Origin: Pararoseomonas baculiformis
Lineage (GTDB): Bacteria > Pseudomonadota > Alphaproteobacteria > Acetobacterales > Acetobacteraceae
DNA: 64,000 nt
NCBI RefSeq assembly: GCF_017813395.1
Contig: NZ_JAGIZB010000009.1
Coordinates: 62,001-126,000 of the forward strand
Direction of reading: 5' to 3'
Shown here: one piece after another, positions 33,922 through 41,960 of the stretch
Numbering within the stretch: position 1 is the stretch's first letter
Layout: each line of letters opens with the position of its first letter
Notes under the pieces: generated by a model
Database searches by the model: none
Seen by the model: the letters and a program-made list of their open reading frames with translations, nothing else
Told to the model about the DNA's origin: nothing
Translations under genes and position numbers: made by a program

Positions 33922-34326
33922 TTGGAGCTTCGCGACCCCTCCCTCTATGCGCCTTCGGGTAGCGCCGACGGCGCCGTGCTGCTGGCCCTTCGCGACCCGG
34001 CCAGCGGCGCCCTGGCCTTCCCCCGCACCCCCTATGGCATTGGCGCCACCGGCACGCCCTCCGAGGCGGCAGAGCCGGTGGAGCTGAGCGGCCGGGGCGA
34101 GGTGCTGGTCTGCGTCACCGTGCACCAGCCCCTCTCCCCCGGGATGAAGGTGCCGCTCCTCGTCGCGCGGTTGCGGCTGGAGGAAGGGCTCGTGCTGGAT
34201 GGCATCATCGAGGGCACGGAGGAACCGCGCCCGGGCACACCGGTGCGGGCCGTTCTCGTGCCGGAGGACGCGGAGGGCGGCACGCGGCTCGCCTGCCGCT
34301 TCCGCGTGGTGGAGAGCGGCGCATGA
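33922..34326 (+). CDS. DUF35 OB-fold protein lacking zinc-ribbon cysteines
   Basis: A 134-residue protein that is the usual small partner of thiolase-like proteins. The C-terminal OB-fold (about 55-130, GEVLVCVTVHQPLSPGMKVP and RLEEGLVLDGIIEG) is clear. The N-terminal part, where DUF35 proteins normally have a CxxC...CxxC zinc ribbon, reads ALRDPASGALAFPRTPYGI and has no cysteine pairs, so zinc binding is probably lost. The start is a TTG, 5 nt after the preceding stop. It overlaps the thiolase-like gene by 4 nt. By analogy with ChsH2-Ltp2 it should form a complex with that protein. Confidence 0.8.
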   Translation: MELRDPSLYAPSGSADGAVLLALRDPASGALAFPRTPYGIGATGTPSEAAEPVELSGRGEVLVCVTVHQPLSPGMKVPLLVARLRLEEGLVLDGIIEGTEEPRPGTPVRAVLVPEDAEGGTRLACRFRVVESGA

Positions 34327-35471
34327 CCGATCTCGCTTCCATGCGCCCGGTGCGCGTCGCCGGTATCGGGATGCATCCCTACCAGTTCCCGACCGAAACC
34401 CCCTATGTCACGCTCGGCCTCACCGCGTTGCGCGCCGCGCTGGCCGATGCGGGGCTGCAATGGCCGGATGTCACCTTCGCCGCCATCGGCACGGGCGCCA
34501 TCGGCATGGCCGCCGGCCGCGTGATGCTGCGCCATATCGGCTCCACCGGGCTGGAGGTGGTGCAGGTGGAGAATGCCTCCGCCTCCGGCTCCTCCGCCTT
34601 CCGGATGGCATGCCTGATGGTGGCCAGCGGCCAGCACGAGGTCGCGCTGGCCCTGGGCGTGGACAAGTTCGGCAGCGCCCAGCGCGCGGCCCACAAGGAC
34701 GGCATCCCGCGCCTGACGCCCGCCGCCGAGATCCCGGCCGTGAAATTCGCCCTCATGGCCCGGGCCTGGCGCGACAGGTTCGGACTGACGCGTGAGGACA
34801 TGGCGCGTGTGGCCGTGAAGAACCACGGCAATGCCGCCCGCAATCCCTATGCCCAGTTCCGCAAGCCGCGCACACTGGAGCAGGTGCTGAACTCCAACCC
34901 CGTGGCGGGGGACCTCACCTCCCTCCAATGCACGCCGCGCGGAGAGGGGGCCGCCGCCGTGATCGTGGCGAGCGAGGAGGCCATCCGCAGGCACGGGCTG
35001 GACCGCAACCGCGCCATCCGCGTGCTCTCCTCCGTCTCCTCCTCCGAGCATGCGGTGGCGGATGAAGGATGGAGCCTGGTGGAGATGGTCCAGCGCTCCG
35101 GCCTCTCCGCCCTCGCCGCCGCGGGCGTGGGGATGGAGGACATCGACATCATCGAGCTGCACGACGCCTTCACCATCGAGGAGATCGTCTATGCCGAGGC
35201 CCTCGGCCTCTGCCCGCTCGGGGAAGGCGCGGCGCAGCTGCGCGAGGGGAAGTGGGACATCGGTGGCGGTGGTTGCGCCGTGAATCCCTCCGGCGGGCTG
35301 CTCGGCATGGGTCATCCCATCGGCCCCACTGGCGCAGGCCAGATCGCGGAGATCGTGCGCCAGCTTCGCGGCGAGGCGGAGGGGCGGCAGCATCCGGGGG
35401 CGCGCACCGCCCTCGCCCACATGATCGGGCTGGGCTCCGTGGCGGTCGGCCACGTGCTGCAGCGGGACTGA
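34323..35471 (+). CDS. thiolase-fold protein without catalytic cysteines (DUF35-associated)
   Basis: A 382-residue thiolase-superfamily protein of the SCP-x/lipid-transfer branch. The fold motifs are present: VENASASGSSAF (82-93), ELHDAF with H280, and NPSGGLLGMGHPIGPTG with H331. The nucleophilic Cys of thiolases (usual NACASG) is Ser86 here. The second catalytic Cys near the C-terminus is also missing (HMIGLGSVAVGH, 366-377). Normal Claisen cleavage through a Cys-acyl intermediate is therefore unlikely. Ltp2-type members pair with DUF35 proteins and act as retro-aldolases on hydroxyacyl-CoA side chains; that is the best-fitting role. It sits in the nine-gene cluster before an enoyl-CoA hydratase. 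Confidence 0.85.
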   Translation: MTDLASMRPVRVAGIGMHPYQFPTETPYVTLGLTALRAALADAGLQWPDVTFAAIGTGAIGMAAGRVMLRHIGSTGLEVVQVENASASGSSAFRMACLMVASGQHEVALALGVDKFGSAQRAAHKDGIPRLTPAAEIPAVKFALMARAWRDRFGLTREDMARVAVKNHGNAARNPYAQFRKPRTLEQVLNSNPVAGDLTSLQCTPRGEGAAAVIVASEEAIRRHGLDRNRAIRVLSSVSSSEHAVADEGWSLVEMVQRSGLSALAAAGVGMEDIDIIELHDAFTIEEIVYAEALGLCPLGEGAAQLREGKWDIGGGGCAVNPSGGLLGMGHPIGPTGAGQIAEIVRQLRGEAEGRQHPGARTALAHMIGLGSVAVGHVLQRD

Positions 35472-35482
35472 AAGGAACGCCG

Positions 35483-36277
35483 ATGCGCGAGGAACTCGGA
35501 ACCCTGATCTACGAATCCGCGGATGGGGTCGCGGTCGTCACGCTCAACCGGCCGGACCGGATGAACTCCATCGGCGGCACGATGAAGGAGGACCTGGCCC
35601 GCGCCTTCTTCGAGATCGCGAAGAACGACCAGGGCCTGCGCTGCGTCGTCCTGACCGGTACCGGCGACCGCGCCTTCTGCGCGGGTGCGGACATCAAGGA
35701 ACGCGCGGAGCTGCGCCGCACCGGTCCCGAATACTTCATGGCGCAGAAGGCCACCCACGCGCTGATCCGCGGCATCCAGGAATTCGAGCGGCCGGTGATC
35801 GCCGCCATCAACGGCGTGGCGCTCGGGGGCGGGCTGGAGATCGCCCTGGCCGCCGATATCCGCTACGCCGCCGCGCATGCGAAGCTGGGCCTTCCGGAGG
35901 TGCGCCTGGGCGCCATCCCCGGCGCCGGTGGCACCCAGACCTTGCCGCGCCTGGTGGGCGCCAGCATGGCGAAGGAGCTGATGTTCACCGCCGCCCATCT
36001 CACGGCGCAGGAAGCGCTCGCGATCGGGCTGGTGAGCAAGGTGGTGGAAGGCAGCGTGCTGGATGCCGCGATGGAAACGGCCCGCAGGATCGCGGATATG
36101 CCACCGTTGGCCGTGCATTTCGCCAAGCGCGCCGTGAATGCCGGCATGCAGGGCGGCATCGATGCCGGCCTCGAATTCGAACGCTACGCCGCCGGCATGC
36201 TGACGGATAGCGAGGACCGGCGCGAGGGTTTTCGCGCCTTCGTCGAGAAGCGCAAGCCCGTCTATGTCGGGCGCTGA
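35483..36277 (+). CDS. enoyl-CoA hydratase/isomerase family protein
   Basis: A 264-residue crotonase. The oxyanion-hole segment AFCAGADIKE (65-74) and the pattern NGVALGGGLEIALAADIRYA are present. Both acidic catalytic residues of true hydratases are kept: E119 (GGLEIAL) and E139 (LPEVRLGAIPGAGGTQ). It should hydrate a trans-2-enoyl-CoA to the 3-hydroxyacyl-CoA, the substrate needed by a retro-aldolase or by the following SDR. AAAGGAA precedes the ATG. It lies 11 nt after the thiolase-like gene. Confidence 0.92.
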   Translation: MREELGTLIYESADGVAVVTLNRPDRMNSIGGTMKEDLARAFFEIAKNDQGLRCVVLTGTGDRAFCAGADIKERAELRRTGPEYFMAQKATHALIRGIQEFERPVIAAINGVALGGGLEIALAADIRYAAAHAKLGLPEVRLGAIPGAGGTQTLPRLVGASMAKELMFTAAHLTAQEALAIGLVSKVVEGSVLDAAMETARRIADMPPLAVHFAKRAVNAGMQGGIDAGLEFERYAAGMLTDSEDRREGFRAFVEKRKPVYVGR

Positions 36278-36286
36278 GGGAAAGAG

Positions 36287-37102
36287 ATGGAACTGAAGCT
36301 GAAGGGCAAGGTCGCCCTCGTCACCGGCGGCGGCCAGGGCGTCGGCCGCGCCATCTGCAGGGAACTGGCGGCGGAGGGGGTGAAGGTCATCGTGAACGAC
36401 CTTTTCCCCGAGCGCGCCGAGCAGGTCGCGCAGGAGATCCGCGAGGCCGGCGGCGAGGCCACGGCCGCCCCGGGTGACATCACCCGGGCGGATTCCGTGA
36501 ATGCGCTGGCCGCGAAAGGGCGCGAGGCATTCGGCCCCATCACCATCCTGGTGAACAATGCCGGAGTCACGCCGGAGCGGCGCGCGAAGGGCGGCATGCC
36601 GCCCACCTTCATCGAGACGCCCGACCGCGAGATGCACCAGACGGTCGAGCTGAACGTCTATGGCACCATGTATTGCTGCCGCGCCGTGCTGCCCGACATG
36701 GTGGCGCAGAAATGGGGCCGCATCATCTCCATCGCCTCCGAGGCCGGGCGCGTCGGCGAGGCGCGGCTGGCCGCCTATTCCGGTGCCAAGGCCGCGATCA
36801 TCGGCCTCACCAAGGCGCTGGCGAAGGAACACGGGCGGGACCGGGTGACGGCGAACGTGGTTGTCCTCGGCGCCGTCTCGCATGAGGGCATCGCCCCCAA
36901 CCAGGCCACCAGCCCCGATGCGACGCCCGAGAATAACGAGCGCCTGGCGAAGATGCTGAACGCCTATCCTTCCGCCAAGGGCCTGGGCCGCCTCTCCCGC
37001 CCGGAGGATGTGAGCGGCGTCGTCACCTTCCTGGCCTCCGATCGCGCCGCCTTCATCACGGGCCAGCATATCGGCGCCAGCGGCGGCTACGCGATGCCCT
37101 GA
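36287..37102 (+). CDS. SDR-family oxidoreductase
   Basis: A 271-residue NAD(P)-dependent dehydrogenase. The cofactor motif is TGGGQGVG (13-20), and NNAG is at 90-93. The catalytic tetrad is N123, S151, Y164 and K168 (YSGAK). Acidic D38 after the second strand (IVNDLF) suggests NAD rather than NADP. In this cluster it may oxidise a 3-hydroxyacyl-CoA, or an alcohol or aldehyde released from the side chain. The gene is 9 nt after the hydratase, with AAAGAG before the ATG. Confidence 0.9.
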   Translation: MELKLKGKVALVTGGGQGVGRAICRELAAEGVKVIVNDLFPERAEQVAQEIREAGGEATAAPGDITRADSVNALAAKGREAFGPITILVNNAGVTPERRAKGGMPPTFIETPDREMHQTVELNVYGTMYCCRAVLPDMVAQKWGRIISIASEAGRVGEARLAAYSGAKAAIIGLTKALAKEHGRDRVTANVVVLGAVSHEGIAPNQATSPDATPENNERLAKMLNAYPSAKGLGRLSRPEDVSGVVTFLASDRAAFITGQHIGASGGYAMP

Positions 37103-37113
37103 GGAGAACGGCC

Positions 37114-38130
37114 ATGCACCCCCCGGTCTTCCGCACGCGCATCACCGAGCTGTTCGGCATCCGCCACCCGATCCTGGCTGGCGGGCTGATGTGGCTCTCC
37201 AACGCCGAATATGTCGCCTCTGTCGTGCGGGCGGGGGGCATGGCCTTCCTCACCCCGCGCTCCTTCCCCGAACCCGGCGCCTTCGCCCGCGAGCTCGTGC
37301 GCTGCCGCGAGCTGTGCGATGGCATGCCCTTCGGCGTGAACCTCAACGTCTCCCGCGTTGAGGGGCACAACCTGCGCCTGGACGAATGGCTGGAGCTGTC
37401 GCTCCGCGCGGGGGTGCGGCATTTCGAAACCGTCGGCCGCGCCCCGGGCGACCTGATCCACCGCATCCACGCGGCGGGCGGCATCGCCATCCACAAATGC
37501 CCGCTGCTGCGCCACGCGCTGAATGCCGAGCGCGCAGGGGCGGATGCCATCACCATCATCGGGGTGGAGGCGGGCGGCCATCCCGGCAATGCCGAGCTCT
37601 CCTGCTACGTGGTCGCGCCCCTGGCCGCGCGCACGCTGCGCGTGCCGCTGGTGATCGGCGGCGGCATCGGCAGCGGCGAGGGCATCCTGGCCGCGCTCGC
37701 CGCGGGCGCGGAAGGGGTGGTGCTCGGCTCGCGCCTCCTGGCAGCGGAGGAGGTCTGGGCACATGCCAACTACAAGGCCCGCATTCTCGCCGCGGAGCAG
37801 GAATCCTCCGTCCTCACCTTTGCCGGCACCCATCCCATGGGCGCCTGGCGTGTGCTGGAGAACGAGACGGCGCGCGAGGTGCTGCGGCGGGAAGCCTCGG
37901 GCGCACGCAGCTACGAGGAGTTCGCCGATCTCGTCGGTGGGACGAAGTCGCGCGATTACGCCTATCGGGACGGGGACGTGGAACGCGGCATGCTCTCCTG
38001 CGGCCCCGCCGCCGTCTTCAGCAAGGCCGTGGAGCCGATGGAAGCCATCATCGACAGCTTGATGGCCGAGGCGGGAGCCGCGCAGCGCCGCCTGCGGCGC
38101 CTTGCCCTGGCGGAGAGCGTGGACGCATGA
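37114..38130 (+). CDS. nitronate monooxygenase-like FMN oxidoreductase
   Basis: A 338-residue flavin TIM-barrel protein of the NMO/2-nitropropane dioxygenase family. Motifs are HPILAGGLMWLSNAEYVA (17-34), IIGVEAGGHPGN (about 148-159) and the phosphate-binding VIGGGIGSGEGILAALAAGAEGVVLGSRLL. In catabolic clusters such proteins often act as FMN-dependent enoyl- or 2-oxo-compound reductases rather than on nitronates, so the true substrate is open. The gene overlaps the next by 4 nt. Confidence 0.85.
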   Translation: MHPPVFRTRITELFGIRHPILAGGLMWLSNAEYVASVVRAGGMAFLTPRSFPEPGAFARELVRCRELCDGMPFGVNLNVSRVEGHNLRLDEWLELSLRAGVRHFETVGRAPGDLIHRIHAAGGIAIHKCPLLRHALNAERAGADAITIIGVEAGGHPGNAELSCYVVAPLAARTLRVPLVIGGGIGSGEGILAALAAGAEGVVLGSRLLAAEEVWAHANYKARILAAEQESSVLTFAGTHPMGAWRVLENETAREVLRREASGARSYEEFADLVGGTKSRDYAYRDGDVERGMLSCGPAAVFSKAVEPMEAIIDSLMAEAGAAQRRLRRLALAESVDA

Positions 38131-39647
38131 ACCAGACGATCCTCTTCGGCAGCCATGTCATCGACGGGCAGGCGCTTCGCGCGCGCGCGGCCCGTGCCGC
38201 CTCCGGCTTCGCCGAACTCGGCGTGCGCCCCGGCGACCGCATCGCGGTGATGATGCGGAACGAGCCCAGCTATCTCGAGGTGATCCTGGCCGCGGATCGG
38301 CTCGGCGCGCCGCTGGTCGCCATCAACTGGCATTTCCGCGCGGATGAGGCCGGGCATGTGCTGCAGGACAGCGGCGCGCGCGTGCTGGTGGTCCATGCGG
38401 ACCTGCTGCCGCAGATCGCGCCGCTGGTGCCGGAAGGCGTGTCGGTGATCCTGGTCCCTACCCCGCCGGAGATGATGGAGACCTATGGCATCGCTTCCGT
38501 CCCGCCCCGGCCCGAAGGCATGCCGGAATGGCCCGCCTGGCGCGATGCACGGGAACCCTGGGCGGCGCCCGCCCCGCCCTCGCTTGGGATGATGCTCTAC
38601 ACCTCCGGCACCACCGGCCGCGCCAAGGGCGTGCGCCGCCTGCCCGGCACGCCGGAACAGCATGACGCCGCACGCCGCATCCGCAGCCTTGTCGGCGGCG
38701 CGCGGCCGGGCATGCGCACCGCGGTTGTCGGCCCGCTCTACCATGCGGGCCCCGCCTCCAATGCCCGTGTGGCGCTGGCCGAGGCGGAGCTGATCCTGGT
38801 GATGCCGCGCTTCGATGCGGAGGAACTGCTTCAGGCCATCGAGCGGCACCGGCTCACCCACCTCTCGCTCGTACCCATCATGCTCGTGCGGCTGCTGAAA
38901 CTGCCGGAGGCCACGCGTGCCCGATACGACCTTTCCTCGCTGCAAGGCGCCACCCATGGCGGCTCTGCCTGCGCGCCGGATGTGAAGCGCCGCATGATCG
39001 AATGGTGGGGCCCGATCCTGAGCGAGACCTATGGCTCCACCGAGGCCAGCCTGATCACCGGCGCCAGCTCGGATGAATGGTTGCGCTTCCCCGGCACGGT
39101 GGGCCGCGCCCTGCCCGGCACCTCCATCCGCATCCTGGACGAGGAGGGCAACATCCTTCCGCCAGGGCAGGTGGGCGAGATCTATGTGAACTCCGGCCCC
39201 AATGCCCTGCCCTTCACCTATCACAACATGCCGGAGGAACGGGCCCGCATCGAGCGGGACGGACATATCACCAATGGCGACATGGGCTACCTGAACGAGG
39301 AAGGCTACCTCTTCGTCACGGACCGCAAGCGCGACATGGTCATTTCGGGCGGGGTGAACATCTACCCCGCGGAGATCGAGGCCGTGCTCATCACCCATCC
39401 CGCGGTGATGGACTGCGCCGTCTTCGGCATGCCCGATCCCGAATACGGGGAAGCGTTGGTGGCCGCCGCGCAGCCCCGCCCCGGCGCCTCCCTCTCGGCC
39501 GAGGATCTGCGCGCCTTCCTGCGCGAGAGGCTGGCCGGCTACAAGGTGCCGCGCCGCATCTGGTTCCTGGACGAGATGCCGCGCGACAGCATGGGCAAGG
39601 TGTTCAAGCGCCGCCTGCGGGAGGCCTATGCCGGCGTGCCGGCATGA
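38127..39647 (+). CDS. acyl-CoA synthetase (AMP-forming)
   Basis: A 506-residue adenylate-forming enzyme that activates a carboxylic acid with ATP and CoA. The P-loop-like motif is MLYTSGTTGRAKGV (about 155-168). A5 is SETYGSTEAS, A7/A8 is GDMGYLNEEGYLFVTDRKRDMV, and the catalytic lysine is in PRDSMGKVFKRR near the C-terminus. The ATG overlaps the preceding stop (ATGA). The cluster thus has its own AMP-forming ligase in addition to the ADP-forming ligase at 25.8-27.9 kb, which suggests two acid intermediates. Confidence 0.92.
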   Translation: MNQTILFGSHVIDGQALRARAARAASGFAELGVRPGDRIAVMMRNEPSYLEVILAADRLGAPLVAINWHFRADEAGHVLQDSGARVLVVHADLLPQIAPLVPEGVSVILVPTPPEMMETYGIASVPPRPEGMPEWPAWRDAREPWAAPAPPSLGMMLYTSGTTGRAKGVRRLPGTPEQHDAARRIRSLVGGARPGMRTAVVGPLYHAGPASNARVALAEAELILVMPRFDAEELLQAIERHRLTHLSLVPIMLVRLLKLPEATRARYDLSSLQGATHGGSACAPDVKRRMIEWWGPILSETYGSTEASLITGASSDEWLRFPGTVGRALPGTSIRILDEEGNILPPGQVGEIYVNSGPNALPFTYHNMPEERARIERDGHITNGDMGYLNEEGYLFVTDRKRDMVISGGVNIYPAEIEAVLITHPAVMDCAVFGMPDPEYGEALVAAAQPRPGASLSAEDLRAFLRERLAGYKVPRRIWFLDEMPRDSMGKVFKRRLREAYAGVPA

Positions 39648-40666
39648 GGCCCCTGCCGCGCACCCGGCCTCCGCCGGGCGAGGTGGCTGAGGTCGCGCCC
39701 GGGCTCCTGCGCGTCTGCCTGCCGCTTCCCGGCCCACCCTCCCACGTCAATTGCTGGCTCATCGAGGACGGCGCCGGCTGGATGCTGGTCGATACCGGCT
39801 ATGGCGACGAGCCAACCCGCACCCTGTGGCGCCAGGTCTTCGCCACCGCCCTTGGCGGCCGTCCCGTCACCCGCGTCCTCGTTACGCATTTCCATCCCGA
39901 TCATGTCGGGCTGGCCGGGTGGATCTGCGCGGAATGGGATGCGCCGCTGCTGATGCCGCGCAGCGAGTGGCAGCGGGCGCGCCTGCTGCTGGCCGAGGAC
40001 CAGGCGGCCACCACCGCGCTCTTCCTCGCGCTACTGGAAAGGATGGGTGCGCCGCCGGAGCATCTGCGCTGGATGGCGGCGCGGGGCATCACCTATGGCC
40101 AGCGCGTCCTTCCCCTGCCCTCCACCTTCCAGCCCATCGCGGATGGCCAGGCCTTGCGGATCGGCGGGCGGGACTGGCGCGTGCTGGTGGGGGCCGGGCA
40201 TTCGCCGGAAATGGCCTGCCTGCATGATCCCGGCGCCGACATCCTGCTTTCCGCGGACCACATCCTGCCGCGCATCTCGCCCCATGTGGGCGTGCAGCCA
40301 TCCGAACCCAGCGCCGACCCGCTCGGCACCTTCCTGGGCGCGCTGGCGCGATTTCGCGCCCTGCCCGGCAACACGCTGGTGCTTCCCTCCCATGGGGAGC
40401 CCTTCCATGGGCTGCAGGCGCGCATCGATGCCCTGCTGCAGCACCACCATGCCGCCCTGTGCGGCCTGCGCGCCGCGGCAGGCACGGGGCTGACCGCCGC
40501 CGAGGCCCTGCCCCTCCTGTTCAGCCGCGGCTTCGAGGGCCAGCAGCTCAACTTCGCCCTGGCCGAGGCCCTGGCGCATCTCGTCCATCTGACCGCGCGG
40601 GGCGACCTGCTGCGCCGCACCGATGCGGGCGCCGCATGGCGCTTCAGCCCCGCGCCGGGACCCTGA
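39644..40666 (+). CDS. MBL-fold metallo-hydrolase
   Basis: A 340-residue metallo-beta-lactamase-fold protein. The metal motif HxHxDH is complete: H82, H84, D86 and H87 in THFHPDHVG. Further ligands lie in the GAGHSPEM segment (about 185) and LLSADHILPR (about 202-211). The C-terminal helical domain (about 260-340) is of the glyoxalase II/LACTB2 type, so it may be a thioesterase. Hydrolysis of a CoA thioester would fit the operon. It overlaps the synthetase gene by 4 nt and is the last gene of the cluster; the next gene is convergent 31 nt away. Confidence 0.87.
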   Translation: MRPLPRTRPPPGEVAEVAPGLLRVCLPLPGPPSHVNCWLIEDGAGWMLVDTGYGDEPTRTLWRQVFATALGGRPVTRVLVTHFHPDHVGLAGWICAEWDAPLLMPRSEWQRARLLLAEDQAATTALFLALLERMGAPPEHLRWMAARGITYGQRVLPLPSTFQPIADGQALRIGGRDWRVLVGAGHSPEMACLHDPGADILLSADHILPRISPHVGVQPSEPSADPLGTFLGALARFRALPGNTLVLPSHGEPFHGLQARIDALLQHHHAALCGLRAAAGTGLTAAEALPLLFSRGFEGQQLNFALAEALAHLVHLTARGDLLRRTDAGAAWRFSPAPGP

Positions 40667-40697
40667 TGCCCGGCCGGGACAGGGCGCGGGGAGGCCG

Positions 40698-41858
40698 CTA
40701 GGCCGACATCCGCCTGGCCCGCGCCGGATCCTTCCGTGCGCTGCGGATAAGGGCGGCCATGTTCGCCCAGCTCCGGTCCCAGGAGATGTGGCTGAGCTGC
40801 TGGTCCACCCGCTCCAGCCAGGGCGCATGCGGGCGGGCCATGACCTGCCCGAGGGCCTGCACCGCGGCCTCGGCGGTTCCGGCGATCTCCACCAGCCCCG
40901 TCTCGCCCCATGGGCGCACCACATCGGCGATGGGCGTGGAAACCACCGGCACGCCGGCGGCAAGGTATTCCGGCGTCTTGGTCGGGCTGATGAAGCGCGT
41001 GGCCTCGTTGATGGCGAAGGGCATCAGGCCCGCATCCCAATGCGCGAGATAGCGGGGCAGTTCGGCATAGGGGCGCCCGCCCAGCCAATGCAGGTTCGGC
41101 AGGCGGGGCAGGTCGGCGGGATCGATCTTCACCACCGGGCCGATCATGACGAAGGACCAGTCCGGCCGCAGCCGCGCGCAGGATGCGAGCAGTTCCAGGT
41201 CCAGCCGCTCATCCACCACCCCGAACCAGCCGATGCGCGGCCCCGGGATGTCCTTCATCTCAGAAGGTTCCGGGATCTCGCCCGTGCGCGCCTGCGCGAA
41301 ATGATGCTGGTCGATGGAGGAGGGAAAGCAATGCGCATCGGCCCGGATGGCGCGCTTCGCCTCATAGAGGGATTGCCCGCCCGTGAAGACGAGATCGGCC
41401 CGGCGCATGAGGCGCCGCTCCTCGATCAGCATCTGCGGCGAGGCGCCGCGGAAGGCCGAAAGCTCATCCATGCAGTCATACACGGTCAGTTCCGGCACGA
41501 CATGCCCGGCAACGGATTGGGCGAGCGGCGTATAATACCAAAGGACGTCGGGCGTGCCTGTCTCAACGAGCAGGCTGTCCAGGAGCGGCCGCTGCATCCG
41601 CTCCACGCTGCCCGGCACGCCATCCCAGTAGGGCAGCAGCGGCGTGACCACCTCCACGCCCTCCGCGACCATGCGGCGCCGGAGCCGGGGAAGGTCCGGC
41701 GCGGGCGGCTCGAAGCGCGGCTCCTCGAAATAGATCACCCGCCAGTCCAGCGCGGCGCGGGAGAGAAGATGCTGCGGCCTTTGCAGCACGAGATCCCATG
41801 GAAGGTGAGACATGCACAGGAGCAGGGGACGGGAGGGGGCATGGTGGGGAGGAGCCAT
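40698..41858 (-). CDS. glycosyltransferase (GT-B fold)
   Basis: A 386-residue cytosolic or membrane-associated glycosyltransferase. The N-terminus (LLCMSHLPWDLVLQRPQHLL) is typical of a group that begins with a W.....RPQ motif. The C-terminal half has the donor-binding pattern FISPTKTPEYLAAGVPVVSTPIADV, and IGWFGVVDERLDLELL marks the second Rossmann domain. The acceptor and sugar are unknown. It is the last gene of a minus-strand group with a GH1-like protein and another glycosyltransferase, pointing to surface polysaccharide or glycolipid synthesis. Confidence 0.85.
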   Translation of the reverse strand: MAPPHHAPSRPLLLCMSHLPWDLVLQRPQHLLSRAALDWRVIYFEEPRFEPPAPDLPRLRRRMVAEGVEVVTPLLPYWDGVPGSVERMQRPLLDSLLVETGTPDVLWYYTPLAQSVAGHVVPELTVYDCMDELSAFRGASPQMLIEERRLMRRADLVFTGGQSLYEAKRAIRADAHCFPSSIDQHHFAQARTGEIPEPSEMKDIPGPRIGWFGVVDERLDLELLASCARLRPDWSFVMIGPVVKIDPADLPRLPNLHWLGGRPYAELPRYLAHWDAGLMPFAINEATRFISPTKTPEYLAAGVPVVSTPIADVVRPWGETGLVEIAGTAEAAVQALGQVMARPHAPWLERVDQQLSHISWDRSWANMAALIRSARKDPARARRMSA

Positions 41859-41960
41859 GCTACCGTAAGTACCGGAACGTGCCCCGCGTAACTTAACCCA
41901 TGATGAAGGGGTGTTGAATGCTGCGTGAGGTCGGGCGGGATGGCGGCCCCGCCCGGCGTG

